Assembly (NCBI RefSeq): GCF_003418935.1
Contig: NZ_QVMT01000002.1
Coordinates: forward strand, 310,001-374,000
Direction: 5' to 3'
DNA length: 64,000 nt
Origin: Emticicia sp. C21
GTDB taxonomy: Bacteria; Bacteroidota; Bacteroidia; Cytophagales; Spirosomataceae
Part shown: positions 36,496-45,243 of the stretch, piece by piece
How positions within the stretch are numbered: position 1 is the first letter of the stretch
How the letters are laid out: the number at the start of each line of letters is the position of its first letter
The notes under the pieces: generated by a model
Databases searched by the model: none
What the model saw: the letters and a program-made list of their open reading frames with translations, nothing else
What the model was told of the DNA's origin: nothing
Position numbers and translations under genes: made by a program

Positions 36496-37680
36496 TTAAG
36501 ATTTTTGATAGACGACTTCTCCGCCAATAATAGTGCTTTTTATTTCAAAATCCTTATCAAAAATTACTAAATCAGCATCAAAGCCTTTTTCTATTTTGCC
36601 TTTTGAGTTTTGTACTTTCATGATTCTGGCAGGTGTAGCCGTAAGCATTTTTACAACTTCCAGAATGGATATACCTACGTTTTCAACAAGGTTCTTCAAG
36701 AGTTTATCAGCAGTAGCTACACTTCCAGCAAATGAAAGCCTGTCTGGTAGTTTGGCTACACCGTCTTCTACTATCACATCAAGCCCATCTTCAAGGCTTC
36801 CCAATTTACTTGTAGTTACATTTGTTCCGGCTGCGCGCATGGCATCCGTAATGAGTGCGATACTTTCAGAGCCTTTAATTTTATAAATCAATTGAAGCAA
36901 TTCGGCAGGCAGGTGCTTTAAATCGGCTATCACTTCCACATCCATATCATTTAATAAGAAAGCACTTTCAACAGTACCTGCATATCGAAAGCCTTGCTTC
37001 CTGACTACTCCCACCATGCCTGAATACAGGTGAGTCATTAAAGAATAGCCAACCGCCTGCGCCTTGATTACATCGGCATATAATGCTTCTGTATGTGCTA
37101 TTGAAGCGGTAATATTTTTTTTGCGGAGGACTTCACCAAACTCAATCGCACCAGGTAATTCAGGTGCAGCACTCCAACGGGTAATAAATGGAAACCTGTT
37201 GAGAATTTCATTGTATTCATCGGCATCCGGTAAGCGGATATATTTAGGATCCTGCGCCCCTCGCTGGTTCATCGCAAAATAAGGGCCTTCAATATGAACA
37301 CCTAAAAAACCAGCTCCCTTGTACTGGGTCTTTGTGGTTAATTCATAGGTTTCAAGTGTTTTAATTAGATTCTCTTTGGTAGAGGTAAGTGTAGTAGGTA
37401 CCATTGAAGTAGTACCATGCCGGGCATGGGTAATAGCAATTTGCTGAAATGCTTCTATGGTATTATCCATAAAATCATAACCGCCTCCACCATGCAAATG
37501 AATATCTATGAAGCCTGGTGATACAAAGTTGCTATGAGCATCAATTATATCTGCCTCTTCAATATCAAATGCATCGGTAAACACCCCATCAATTTTCCCA
37601 TCTTTTACTACAATTGTAGCATTTTCGAGGATTGCATGGGGTGTTATTACCTGAGCATTCACTATTTTGGTCAAACTCAT
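36496..37680 (-). CDS. nagA: N-acetylglucosamine-6-phosphate deacetylase
   Basis: 394 residues, cytoplasmic amidohydrolase. Metal and substrate motifs: GFIDIHLHGGGGYDFMDNT, GVHIEGPYFAM, ASIAHTEA, MTHLYSGMVGV and LITDAMRAAGTNVTT with the catalytic Asp. It removes acetate from GlcNAc-6-P (or GalNAc-6-P) to feed the deaminase. It is 36 bases downstream of nagB on the same strand. A role with GalNAc is possible given GH109 and GH123 genes nearby. Confidence 0.93.
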   Translation of the reverse strand: MSLTKIVNAQVITPHAILENATIVVKDGKIDGVFTDAFDIEEADIIDAHSNFVSPGFIDIHLHGGGGYDFMDNTIEAFQQIAITHARHGTTSMVPTTLTSTKENLIKTLETYELTTKTQYKGAGFLGVHIEGPYFAMNQRGAQDPKYIRLPDADEYNEILNRFPFITRWSAAPELPGAIEFGEVLRKKNITASIAHTEALYADVIKAQAVGYSLMTHLYSGMVGVVRKQGFRYAGTVESAFLLNDMDVEVIADLKHLPAELLQLIYKIKGSESIALITDAMRAAGTNVTTSKLGSLEDGLDVIVEDGVAKLPDRLSFAGSVATADKLLKNLVENVGISILEVVKMLTATPARIMKVQNSKGKIEKGFDADLVIFDKDFEIKSTIIGGEVVYQKS

Positions 37681-37716
37681 AATCGCACTTTATCAGACAA
37701 ATATTTTTATTTGAGC

Positions 37717-38448
37717 TTAAAGCAAGCTTGCTGAATCAGCATCCAAATACAATTCACAATCAGGATGATTTTGCAGAATACTTGCAGGAAACATTGGGCT
37801 TACCTCTTGTTTTAGCGTATTCCTGACAGCCTCAGCCTTTCTTAAATCAGGCACAGAGCAAACAATACTTTTTGATAGCATGATTTGTCTGATAGACATA
37901 CTGATGGCCTTTTGTGGCACTTCCGCCAGACTATCAAACCAGCCCTCGCCCAATTGTTGCTGACGACAAGCCTGGTCCAGATCAACCACTATATAGGCTT
38001 GGTTGGTTTCAAAATCGGCGGGTGGATCATTGAAAGCGAGGTGTCCGTTTTCTCCGATACCAACCAGAGCCACATCAATTGGGTGTTGGCTGATTTTTTC
38101 GCTGAGTCGCGTTAGCTCATCCTCAATATCTCCCTCACCATTGATCAGTGTATAACTCATTAATGCGGGTACTTGCGTAATAAATCTTTCTCTTAAATAT
38201 TTTCTGAAGCTCGCCTGATGGGTTTCAGAAAGCCCGATATATTCATCCAGATGAAACATATTCACTTTTGACCAGTCAATGGAGGTATCTTTTAATAAAT
38301 TTGAAAGCGTTTCAAACTGACTGCTCCCTGTCGCTAAAATGATATTGGCCTGCCCGTTTTCAGCAATTGTTTTCTTGATTTTTGCTGCCGCACTTTTGCC
38401 TGCTTTCTCTCCTGATTCACTATTGTTTTCACTAACTATTATCTCCAT
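37717..38448 (-). CDS. nagB: Glucosamine-6-phosphate deaminase
   Basis: 243 residues. NagB/SIS-like isomerase motifs: ILATGSSQFETLSNLL for phosphate binding, NMFHLDEYIGLSETHQASFR with catalytic Asp/Glu, and VALVGIGENGHLAFNDPPAD with the ring-opening His. Converts glucosamine-6-P to fructose-6-P and ammonia. Six bases downstream of the GH109-like gene and upstream of nagA, one operon. Might use galactosamine-6-P instead. Confidence 0.93.
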   Translation of the reverse strand: MEIIVSENNSESGEKAGKSAAAKIKKTIAENGQANIILATGSSQFETLSNLLKDTSIDWSKVNMFHLDEYIGLSETHQASFRKYLRERFITQVPALMSYTLINGEGDIEDELTRLSEKISQHPIDVALVGIGENGHLAFNDPPADFETNQAYIVVDLDQACRQQQLGEGWFDSLAEVPQKAISMSIRQIMLSKSIVCSVPDLRKAEAVRNTLKQEVSPMFPASILQNHPDCELYLDADSASLL

Positions 38449-38454
38449 GGGTGA

Positions 38455-39849
38455 TTAATTGTATTTTCTGATTCCGGTATTTCCTCCTTTCGACATTGTA
38501 ATGTCCATTGGTTCATTTGTTTTCCAATTACCTCTCGTAAAATCAGGCACATCAATTGATTTTGACCTGTTTTTAACCGAAGCCTCACTCAAAGGAGCAA
38601 CCGCACTCCAGAGCGCTGCATCATATACATCCTGGTCAAGTGGAATACCATTGCGCAGGCAATCTATCATGCGCCAATCCATCATAAAATCCATACCACC
38701 GTGGCCGCCCACCTGCTTAGCCATTTCGCCTATTTTTTTTACGATTGGTGGAGTAAACTCTTCCTGCAGTTTAGCTAATTCAGCTTCTTTCAGCCATTCG
38801 TGTTTATGGTCTGAGATTCTGCCCGGTTCAGGATATTTGAGCGCGATACCATTCGTGCCACTCACCAGATGAATACGTGAGTAGGGGCGGGGAGTTGAGA
38901 CATCATGCTGAATCATAATGGTTTTCCCTTTCAGTGTTTTGATAGTCGTTACGTTCAGATTTCCTCTGAATTTCTTATCCACAAATTGCTGATAGTAATT
39001 GTCTTTCTTAGCATTTTCTACCGCAATATCATGTAACGTAAAATCATTCGAGGAGGTAGATACCAGATAATCCATTCTATCACCACGATTCAGGTTCAAT
39101 ACCTGGCTCACAGGCCCAAGTCCATGCGTTGGATACAAGCTACCATTGCGCAGGTTTTGTTTCAATCGCCAGTTATCTGAATATTTTCCATCAGTCATCA
39201 GGCTATCTCTCAAATCATGCAGATATGCTCCTTCCACATGTATAATTTCTCCGAAATAGCCCTGGCGCGCCATATTGAGTGTCAGTAATTCAAAGAAATC
39301 ATAGCAGGTATTTTCAAGCATCATGCAGTGCTTTTTAGTTGATTCTGATGTTTCAACCAGTTGCCAGCATTCTTCCATTGTTGTAGCCGCAGGTACTTCT
39401 ATCGCTACGTGTTTGCCTTGCTTCATGGCATAAACGGCCATTGGGGTATGCAGATGCCAAGGAGTAGCGATATAAACCAAATCAATATCCGGTCTTTCGC
39501 ACATTTTTTTCCAGGAATCCTCATTTTCATAATAGAGGTCAACTTTTATCCCCATTTTTTCAAGCTTGTCTGCCGATTCACGGGCTTTTACTTCCCGTTT
39601 GTCGCAGATGGCTTTCGTTTCTACTCCCTCAACCCGGTTAACTCTGGTTACTGAGCCACTTCCTCTGTTGCCAACGCCAATAAAACCAATTCTTACGGTT
39701 TCGAGCTTGGGTGCCGCATAACCTGACATATTAAAGGCTGCCTTGGTTTTATCCTTATTTGTGGTTGATGCCTGCGCATCCCAGTTAGCAGCTAATGTGA
39801 GCGCTGAAGCACCTCCCATTTTCAAAAAATCTCTTCTGTTATTTTTCAT
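38455..39849 (-). CDS. GH109-like Gfo/Idh/MocA glycosidase (alpha-N-acetylgalactosaminidase type)
   Basis: 464 residues. A Tat-like signal (NNRRDFLKMGGASALTLAAN) exports the folded, NAD-loaded enzyme. Rossmann motif VRIGFIGVGNRGSGSVTRVN, IATPWHLHTPMAV, CMMLENTCYDFFELL, GLGPVSQVLNLNRGDRMDYL and GGHGGMDFMMDWRMIDCL match GH109. Such enzymes cleave alpha-GalNAc by an NAD-dependent elimination route. It lies directly before nagB, linking released amino sugar to catabolism. Confidence 0.87.
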   Translation of the reverse strand: MKNNRRDFLKMGGASALTLAANWDAQASTTNKDKTKAAFNMSGYAAPKLETVRIGFIGVGNRGSGSVTRVNRVEGVETKAICDKREVKARESADKLEKMGIKVDLYYENEDSWKKMCERPDIDLVYIATPWHLHTPMAVYAMKQGKHVAIEVPAATTMEECWQLVETSESTKKHCMMLENTCYDFFELLTLNMARQGYFGEIIHVEGAYLHDLRDSLMTDGKYSDNWRLKQNLRNGSLYPTHGLGPVSQVLNLNRGDRMDYLVSTSSNDFTLHDIAVENAKKDNYYQQFVDKKFRGNLNVTTIKTLKGKTIMIQHDVSTPRPYSRIHLVSGTNGIALKYPEPGRISDHKHEWLKEAELAKLQEEFTPPIVKKIGEMAKQVGGHGGMDFMMDWRMIDCLRNGIPLDQDVYDAALWSAVAPLSEASVKNRSKSIDVPDFTRGNWKTNEPMDITMSKGGNTGIRKYN

Positions 39850-39905
39850 CTTTTTTATAGTTCGGCTTGTTTGAGAAGCCTGTTAAGGTTGTTGTAAATA
39901 GAGGT

Positions 39906-41186
39906 CTAATGAGTTTTCAATTTCCAATGTTTAAGGCTATACCCATAAAATGTATAGAAAATCAGGTATAAAAAGCAGGGGATTAAAATCCAGTAAGCAC
40001 TTTGCGGACTGGATTTATCAGCAAAGTAGCCGTAAACCAAAGGCATAATGGCATTTCCGCTTAACCCCATAATCATGAGTGAAGAGCCAACTTTTGTCAA
40101 ATTCCCTAAGCCTTTGATAGCTAATGGCCAGATGCCTGCCCAGATAAGCGAGTTAGCCAAGCCCAATAATACAATAAACCAGATAGAAATATCAGTTGAA
40201 ACGCCCATAAATTCTACTCCCCCATTCGTAAAAATGATTGAAATGCTAAATAGCAAGCCCAGAATGGTACAGATTTTCAGGGTGGTATGTTGATTGACAA
40301 ATCGCGGAATCAGAATAATGCCTGTGATATACCCTGTGATGGTCATGGTCAATACATAAGAAGGGAAAACTTTGGCTACATTCAACGAAAGACCCTGAAA
40401 AACTCCATAATTGATAATGGTATCTACTGCAATTACCTGCGTTCCTACATGAAAAAATATGGCTATTGCTCCCAATATCAAATTGGGGTACGATAAAATT
40501 GATTTATTGCCAGTCTGTTCATCTTTTTCGTGTTCAATTTCAGGCAATGAGGAAAAATAGATGAGAGTACCTAACATGAATAAGGCAAGTGCTATTACCC
40601 CATAAGGCAATATGACTCTATCTAACAACTGGCTTAATAATTCTTGTCTGGCTACCTGATTCTCAACACTAAGGTTTTCAATTACCTTAATATCTGTTGG
40701 TTTAAGAATAATAAAAGACAGAATGAGTGGGGCTATAATACCGGCTCCTTTATTGCAAATACCCATAATGCTGATTCGCTGCGCTGCACTTTCAATGGGG
40801 CCGATAATAGTAATGTAAGGGTTCGAAGCTGTTTGCAGAATAGATAGACCAGTACCCAACGTAAACAATCCGGTAAGAAAAAGACCATAACTTTTGATCA
40901 TGGCTGCTGGAATAAAGATTAATGCGCCAAGCGCCATTACCCAAAGACCGGTGACGATACTTCTTTTATAGCCGAACTTATTCAATAATATAGAGGATGG
41001 TAGCGAAATAACCAGATAAGAGATATAGAACGCAAAAGCTACCAGATAGGCTTTAAAACTGGTGAGTTCAAACGCAATTTTGAAGTAAGGAATCAGAATG
41101 GCATTCGACCATGAGATAAATCCAAAGATAAAAAATAATGTCGCCAGAATAATAACAGAGGTAACGTAAGATTTTTTTGATGACAT
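39906..41186 (-). CDS. nagP: Sugar MFS permease, NagP-like (FHS family)
   Basis: 426 residues, twelve membrane segments. FFIFGFISWSNAILIPYFK and LQTASNPYITIIGP are marks of the fucose:H+ symporter family, whose Bacteroidota members carry GlcNAc or GalNAc. Placed 56 bases upstream of the GH109-like gene and nagBA. Likely imports the free amino sugar. Symbol given by context; the substrate could differ. Confidence 0.8.
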   Translation of the reverse strand: MSSKKSYVTSVIILATLFFIFGFISWSNAILIPYFKIAFELTSFKAYLVAFAFYISYLVISLPSSILLNKFGYKRSIVTGLWVMALGALIFIPAAMIKSYGLFLTGLFTLGTGLSILQTASNPYITIIGPIESAAQRISIMGICNKGAGIIAPLILSFIILKPTDIKVIENLSVENQVARQELLSQLLDRVILPYGVIALALFMLGTLIYFSSLPEIEHEKDEQTGNKSILSYPNLILGAIAIFFHVGTQVIAVDTIINYGVFQGLSLNVAKVFPSYVLTMTITGYITGIILIPRFVNQHTTLKICTILGLLFSISIIFTNGGVEFMGVSTDISIWFIVLLGLANSLIWAGIWPLAIKGLGNLTKVGSSLMIMGLSGNAIMPLVYGYFADKSSPQSAYWILIPCFLYLIFYTFYGYSLKHWKLKTH

Positions 41187-41293
41187 TAGGGCTTTGAATT
41201 TTAGGGTTGAATGGTTATTCTTATCTCTATACTGCTTATATGTGATTGAAGACTATTCTTAAGCTCTGAGGTATTAATCCGACAATTGAGCTA

Positions 41294-42121
41294 TCAGTAT
41301 TTCTTCATGATTTTTATGAGCGGCTTAGCTATTAATTCATACCCTACATCAGAAGGGTGCAAGCCGTCATAGGTTTTAGCAATTGATTCTACCGGATAAG
41401 GATATTCATCCGTTTCAGGATTGAAAGGAATATTAATAGAATCGGGGAAAGTAAAGTTTTTGTAGGCGCCAGTTTGTGGGTCTTTCAGACGCTTGAATTT
41501 AACCAGATTCTCCATTTCCAGGCCTTTGGTATGGTACAGATCAACTACCGGAAATTTTTCAAATTTACCTATAGAATCAATGGCATAGGCAAATGATTCA
41601 AGCATTTGCCCACTCTTATTAGGTTTATATGAGCCATAAGCATTGTTCTTATGATTGGCTATATAAACAAAATCTACCCGCTGCATAGGGGTAATCAGGA
41701 TAATCGGTGCTTCAGGATTAAGACTTTTTAATTTATCGATAATGATTCTGAATGAACCGTAGACTGTATTATTGCCAGTGTTGTTTTTATAATCGGTCAG
41801 TTGTCCCAATGGTCTCCCTTGCCACCAATCATTAGTTCCCAGAAAAATAGAATAGACATCTGCTTTGGTTAATCCTAACTTTTCAATGCCGTTAGCAATC
41901 CCTCCTGAAGTCCAGCCATTATGCCCTTGATTAATGTATTTAATATGAGGGAGCTTTTCGGTAACCAATGTCATATAACCTTTCGTGACACGGTCTCCGG
42001 TTTCTTTTTGGTGGTCGTTCAGATAAGTAATCGAGTCGCCAATAGCAACCCATGAAAGTTCTTTGAAGGTAAACGAACTGATGAACGCTATCAGTACGAT
42101 AAGAGTGGCGAGTTTTTTCAT
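41294..42121 (-). CDS. Secreted SGNH/GDSL hydrolase
   Basis: 275 residues with signal peptide (MKKLATLIVLIAFISSFTFK). SGNH blocks: WVAIGDSITYLN with Ser, INQGHNGWTSGGI with Gly, SIFLGTNDWWQG with Asn and DGLHPSDVGYEL with Asp/His. Could be a sugar esterase or deacetylase that prepares the glycan for GH109 and GH123. Sits 107 bases upstream of the permease on the same strand. Confidence 0.85.
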   Translation of the reverse strand: MKKLATLIVLIAFISSFTFKELSWVAIGDSITYLNDHQKETGDRVTKGYMTLVTEKLPHIKYINQGHNGWTSGGIANGIEKLGLTKADVYSIFLGTNDWWQGRPLGQLTDYKNNTGNNTVYGSFRIIIDKLKSLNPEAPIILITPMQRVDFVYIANHKNNAYGSYKPNKSGQMLESFAYAIDSIGKFEKFPVVDLYHTKGLEMENLVKFKRLKDPQTGAYKNFTFPDSINIPFNPETDEYPYPVESIAKTYDGLHPSDVGYELIAKPLIKIMKKY

Positions 42122-42311
42122 AAGTTGAATGTTAAGGTTGAGTAAAGATAAATACTTTTTTTATTGTTTGATATGCGTTGATGCTTTTTAAGCTACAATC
42201 GTATCTCATGAATGTTTGTGCTTGCCTAAAGTATTAAGAACTCTACAATATTTTTACTTAATTTGAAATGAAATTCAACCATCTATTCAATAAAACTTAT
42301 AATACACACGA

Positions 42312-44048
42312 ATGAAAAATTTACTGTTTATTGCTTGTTGCCTGTTTACAGAGATAGTATTGGCACAAGATGTGAGCCTGGCTCTGCAAAAAAAGCCCAA
42401 TACAAGCCCTACACAATTGGCTGTGCAATGGAGCAAAGTCTCAGCAAATACCAATGTAAGTTTTGCTTCATCAAGCAAACGCTTCGCTCAGGAATTACCT
42501 CCCGAAATTAAATTAAATGATACCTGGACTGCCAGTGCATGGAAGGGAGAAAAAGTACATACACAAATACTGATATGGAGCAAAGCTGATTTGACTCATG
42601 TAACGGTAGAGGTAAGTGATTTAAAGAATGCTAAAGGAGAGTTAATAAAAAAGGATAATATTAGCACAGGCTTTTTACAGTATGTAATGACTGATGAATT
42701 CAGGAATGGTTGTGGCTACCGTAAACCCCAGGATTTTGATTCGTCGAAAGTGGCAGATATTATTAATGTTGATATCAAAAGCATGCAGGTGCAAAAGAAC
42801 ATGACCCAACCTGTATGGGTGAGTGTGAAAGTGCCTACTAATGTAAGTCCTGGACTCTATTCAGGTACTGTGACGCTTAATGCAGATAAAAAATACGCAT
42901 TGAAAGTTGCGTTGACAGTCGTTGATAAAACTTTACCTCCACCATCTGAATGGGCGTATAGATTAGATTTCTGGCAGCACCCATATGCCATAGCCCGTGT
43001 ACATAAATTAGAGCCCTGGAGCGATGCGCATTTTGCTATGATGCGAAAATATTATACAATGTTAGCTGATGCAGGGCAGAAAATTGTAACCACCAGTATA
43101 GTAAATGAGCCCTGGGGACATCAGACTTATGACGATTTCCCAAGCCTGATTAAATGGACAAAGAAAAAAGATGGCTCATGGACTTATGACTATTCGCTAT
43201 TTGATAAATATGTAGCTTTTGTGATGAGTTGTGGCATCAATAAGCAGATTAATTGCTATAGCATGGTGCCCTGGAAAATTGCTTTTACTTATAACGACGA
43301 AGCCGCAGGAAAAGAAGCCGTTTTTACCCAAGCTATCGGCACACCTGCTTACAATGAGTTCTGGACACCTATGCTGACTGATTTTACCAGACATTTAAAG
43401 GATAAAGGTTGGTTCGGCATAACCACTATTGCGATGGACGAACGCCCGATGCCTGCCATGCAATCAGTAATTAAACTCCTGAAAACCATTGATCCTAACT
43501 GGAAAGTATCCTTGGCAGGAGATTATCATGCTGAAATTGAAAATGATATTTTTGATTATTGCGTAGCATCCAGATGGAAATACCCAGCCGATGTTTTACA
43601 GAAACGCAAGCAGCAAAATAAGTTAAGTACGTGGTATACTTGTTGTGCAGAAAAATACCCGAATGCCTTTACGTTCTCGCCACCTGATGAAATGGTTTGG
43701 ATGGGCTGGTATACAGCCGCAACCGGAATGGATGGCTATCTCCGCTGGGCATATAATAGCTGGCCAAAATCTCCGTCGACTGATAGTCGCTTTACAGCAT
43801 GGCCCGCCGGAGACACTTTTCAGGTATATCCGGGTGCTTTATCGTCTGTGCGTCTTGAAAAAATCATAGAAGGGATTCAGGATTTTGAGAAAATAAGACT
43901 CTTACGCAAGGAATATCAAAGCAAGCAACAGACAGCTCAGTTAAGTAAACTGGAAGCAGCCTTAAAAACTTTTGAAATCAAAGACTTAGCTTCGGAAACT
44001 GCCGAAGAGACCGTAGCAAAAGCTAAGAGTCTCTTAAATGAATTTTAA
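42312..44048 (+). CDS. GH123-like glycosidase (DUF4091, beta-N-acetylgalactosaminidase type)
   Basis: 578 residues, signal peptide MKNLLFIACCLFTEIVLAQ. An N-terminal beta-sandwich is followed by a TIM barrel with the adjacent acid pair in ITTIAMDERPMPAM (Asp376, Glu377), matching the GH123 substrate-assisted mechanism, in which an Asp/Glu pair acts on beta-GalNAc. LRWAYNSWPKSPSTDSRFTA lies near the C-terminus. GH123 enzymes act on glycosphingolipids and related GalNAc-glycans. Divergent from the SGNH gene at 42121 and 67 bases before the second SGNH gene. Confidence 0.82.
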   Translation: MKNLLFIACCLFTEIVLAQDVSLALQKKPNTSPTQLAVQWSKVSANTNVSFASSSKRFAQELPPEIKLNDTWTASAWKGEKVHTQILIWSKADLTHVTVEVSDLKNAKGELIKKDNISTGFLQYVMTDEFRNGCGYRKPQDFDSSKVADIINVDIKSMQVQKNMTQPVWVSVKVPTNVSPGLYSGTVTLNADKKYALKVALTVVDKTLPPPSEWAYRLDFWQHPYAIARVHKLEPWSDAHFAMMRKYYTMLADAGQKIVTTSIVNEPWGHQTYDDFPSLIKWTKKKDGSWTYDYSLFDKYVAFVMSCGINKQINCYSMVPWKIAFTYNDEAAGKEAVFTQAIGTPAYNEFWTPMLTDFTRHLKDKGWFGITTIAMDERPMPAMQSVIKLLKTIDPNWKVSLAGDYHAEIENDIFDYCVASRWKYPADVLQKRKQQNKLSTWYTCCAEKYPNAFTFSPPDEMVWMGWYTAATGMDGYLRWAYNSWPKSPSTDSRFTAWPAGDTFQVYPGALSSVRLEKIIEGIQDFEKIRLLRKEYQSKQQTAQLSKLEAALKTFEIKDLASETAEETVAKAKSLLNEF

Positions 44049-44058
44049 TAATGTTTAT

Positions 44059-44111
44059 GAGTGATTAAATAATGCTATTTAATCACTCATTCACTAAATC
44101 ACTCATTCACT
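44059..44111 (+). repeat. Hairpin followed by a duplicated 15-bp repeat in the leader of the second SGNH gene
   Basis: GAGTGATTAAATA (44059-44071) and TATTTAATCACTC (44076-44088) form a perfect 13-bp hairpin just after the GH123 stop. AATCACTCATTCACT then occurs twice, at 44081-44095 and 44097-44111, ending four bases before the ATG at 44116. The same doubled unit stands before the BatA-like gene. Confidence 0.8.
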
Positions 44112-44115
44112 CAAT

Positions 44116-45237
44116 ATGAAATACACTCATTACCTCGGTTTTCTTCTAGCCTTAACTACCTTTTCATTATCTGCCCAGCAAATGAAATGGTGGAATCCTG
44201 CAGATGCTACTTTCCCGGTCATTGAGGGAAGAGCTTGGCAAACTGATTTGGTAAGACCTTATGATAGATTACCTGCCAAAGCCGAAAAGACCGTTAGACA
44301 AGCGGTTTGGTCTTTAGGACAAAATACTGCAGGGGAATATATCAAATTCACCACCAATGCTACTGAATTGACAGTTCGCTACCAGATTTCAAAGGCTAAA
44401 AGTATGGATCATATGCCTGCCACAGGTGTGAGTGGGGTTGATTTATATGCTTTAGATGCCAACAATAACTGGCAATGGATACGCGGGGCTTACAGCTTTG
44501 GGGATACTGTGCAATATAAATTCACGAATATGATAAGTGGGGTACCTGTCAAAGAATTTAGATTGTATCTACCGCTATACAATATGCCGAAGTGGATGCA
44601 GATAGGGACACCTAAAGATAAAAATTTTACCCCATTACAAGTAAGTACTGAACAGCCATTAGTATTATATGGTACCTCTATTATGCAAGGCGCTTGCGCC
44701 AGCAGACCGGGCCTGGCATGGACAAATATTTTGGGCAGAAAACTCAATGTACCTATTATCAATTTAGGCTTCTCCGGCAATGGCCGATTGGAGCAACCTG
44801 TTATTGACCTGCTCAACGAAACCAATGCCCGACTTTTTGTATTAGACTGCCAGCCTAATCTGGTTGATAAAAAGGTATATCCGGGAGCAGATATAGAAAA
44901 TCGTATTCGTACCTCGGTCAAGAGCCTGCAAAGCAAGCACCCTGATGTGCCTATTTTATTAGTAGAGCATTGTTGCGGAGTACCCGAAGTAGGTGTAGAT
45001 ACTACTTTTTTTAACAGATATACCTGGAGTAGTGAAGTGATGAATAAGACCTTCACAGCCATGAAAAAAGAGGGTGTGAAAAATATTCATCTACTAACTG
45101 CCGCAGATATTGGCTTTGATTCAGCCTCAACCGTAGACGGCACTCACCCGACAGATATAGGCATGATGAAATATGCTGATGCTTATGAAAAGGCGATTGG
45201 GAAGATTTTGGGGAAGAAAGGGGGAAAGAAAAAATAA
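44116..45237 (+). CDS. Two-domain SGNH hydrolase
   Basis: 373 residues, signal peptide to about residue 21 (LTTFSLSAQQ). An N-terminal SGNH-associated beta domain (about 30-180) precedes the catalytic domain: LVLYGTSIMQGACASRPG with Ser, NLGFSGNGRLEQP, LFVLDCQPNLVD and DGTHPTDIGMM with Asp/His. Likely a carbohydrate esterase. Same strand as GH123, so a two-gene unit. The last residues are Lys/Gly-rich (GKILGKKGGKKK). Confidence 0.85.
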   Translation: MKYTHYLGFLLALTTFSLSAQQMKWWNPADATFPVIEGRAWQTDLVRPYDRLPAKAEKTVRQAVWSLGQNTAGEYIKFTTNATELTVRYQISKAKSMDHMPATGVSGVDLYALDANNNWQWIRGAYSFGDTVQYKFTNMISGVPVKEFRLYLPLYNMPKWMQIGTPKDKNFTPLQVSTEQPLVLYGTSIMQGACASRPGLAWTNILGRKLNVPIINLGFSGNGRLEQPVIDLLNETNARLFVLDCQPNLVDKKVYPGADIENRIRTSVKSLQSKHPDVPILLVEHCCGVPEVGVDTTFFNRYTWSSEVMNKTFTAMKKEGVKNIHLLTAADIGFDSASTVDGTHPTDIGMMKYADAYEKAIGKILGKKGGKKK

Positions 45238-45243
45238 CCTCAA

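Noticed and set aside
38459-38872. 137-residue plus-strand ORF inside the GH109-like gene
   Set aside because: Antisense shadow of a gene with clear family motifs.
44490-45062. 190-residue minus-strand ORF inside the SGNH gene
   Set aside because: It is the antisense shadow of a well-supported hydrolase gene.
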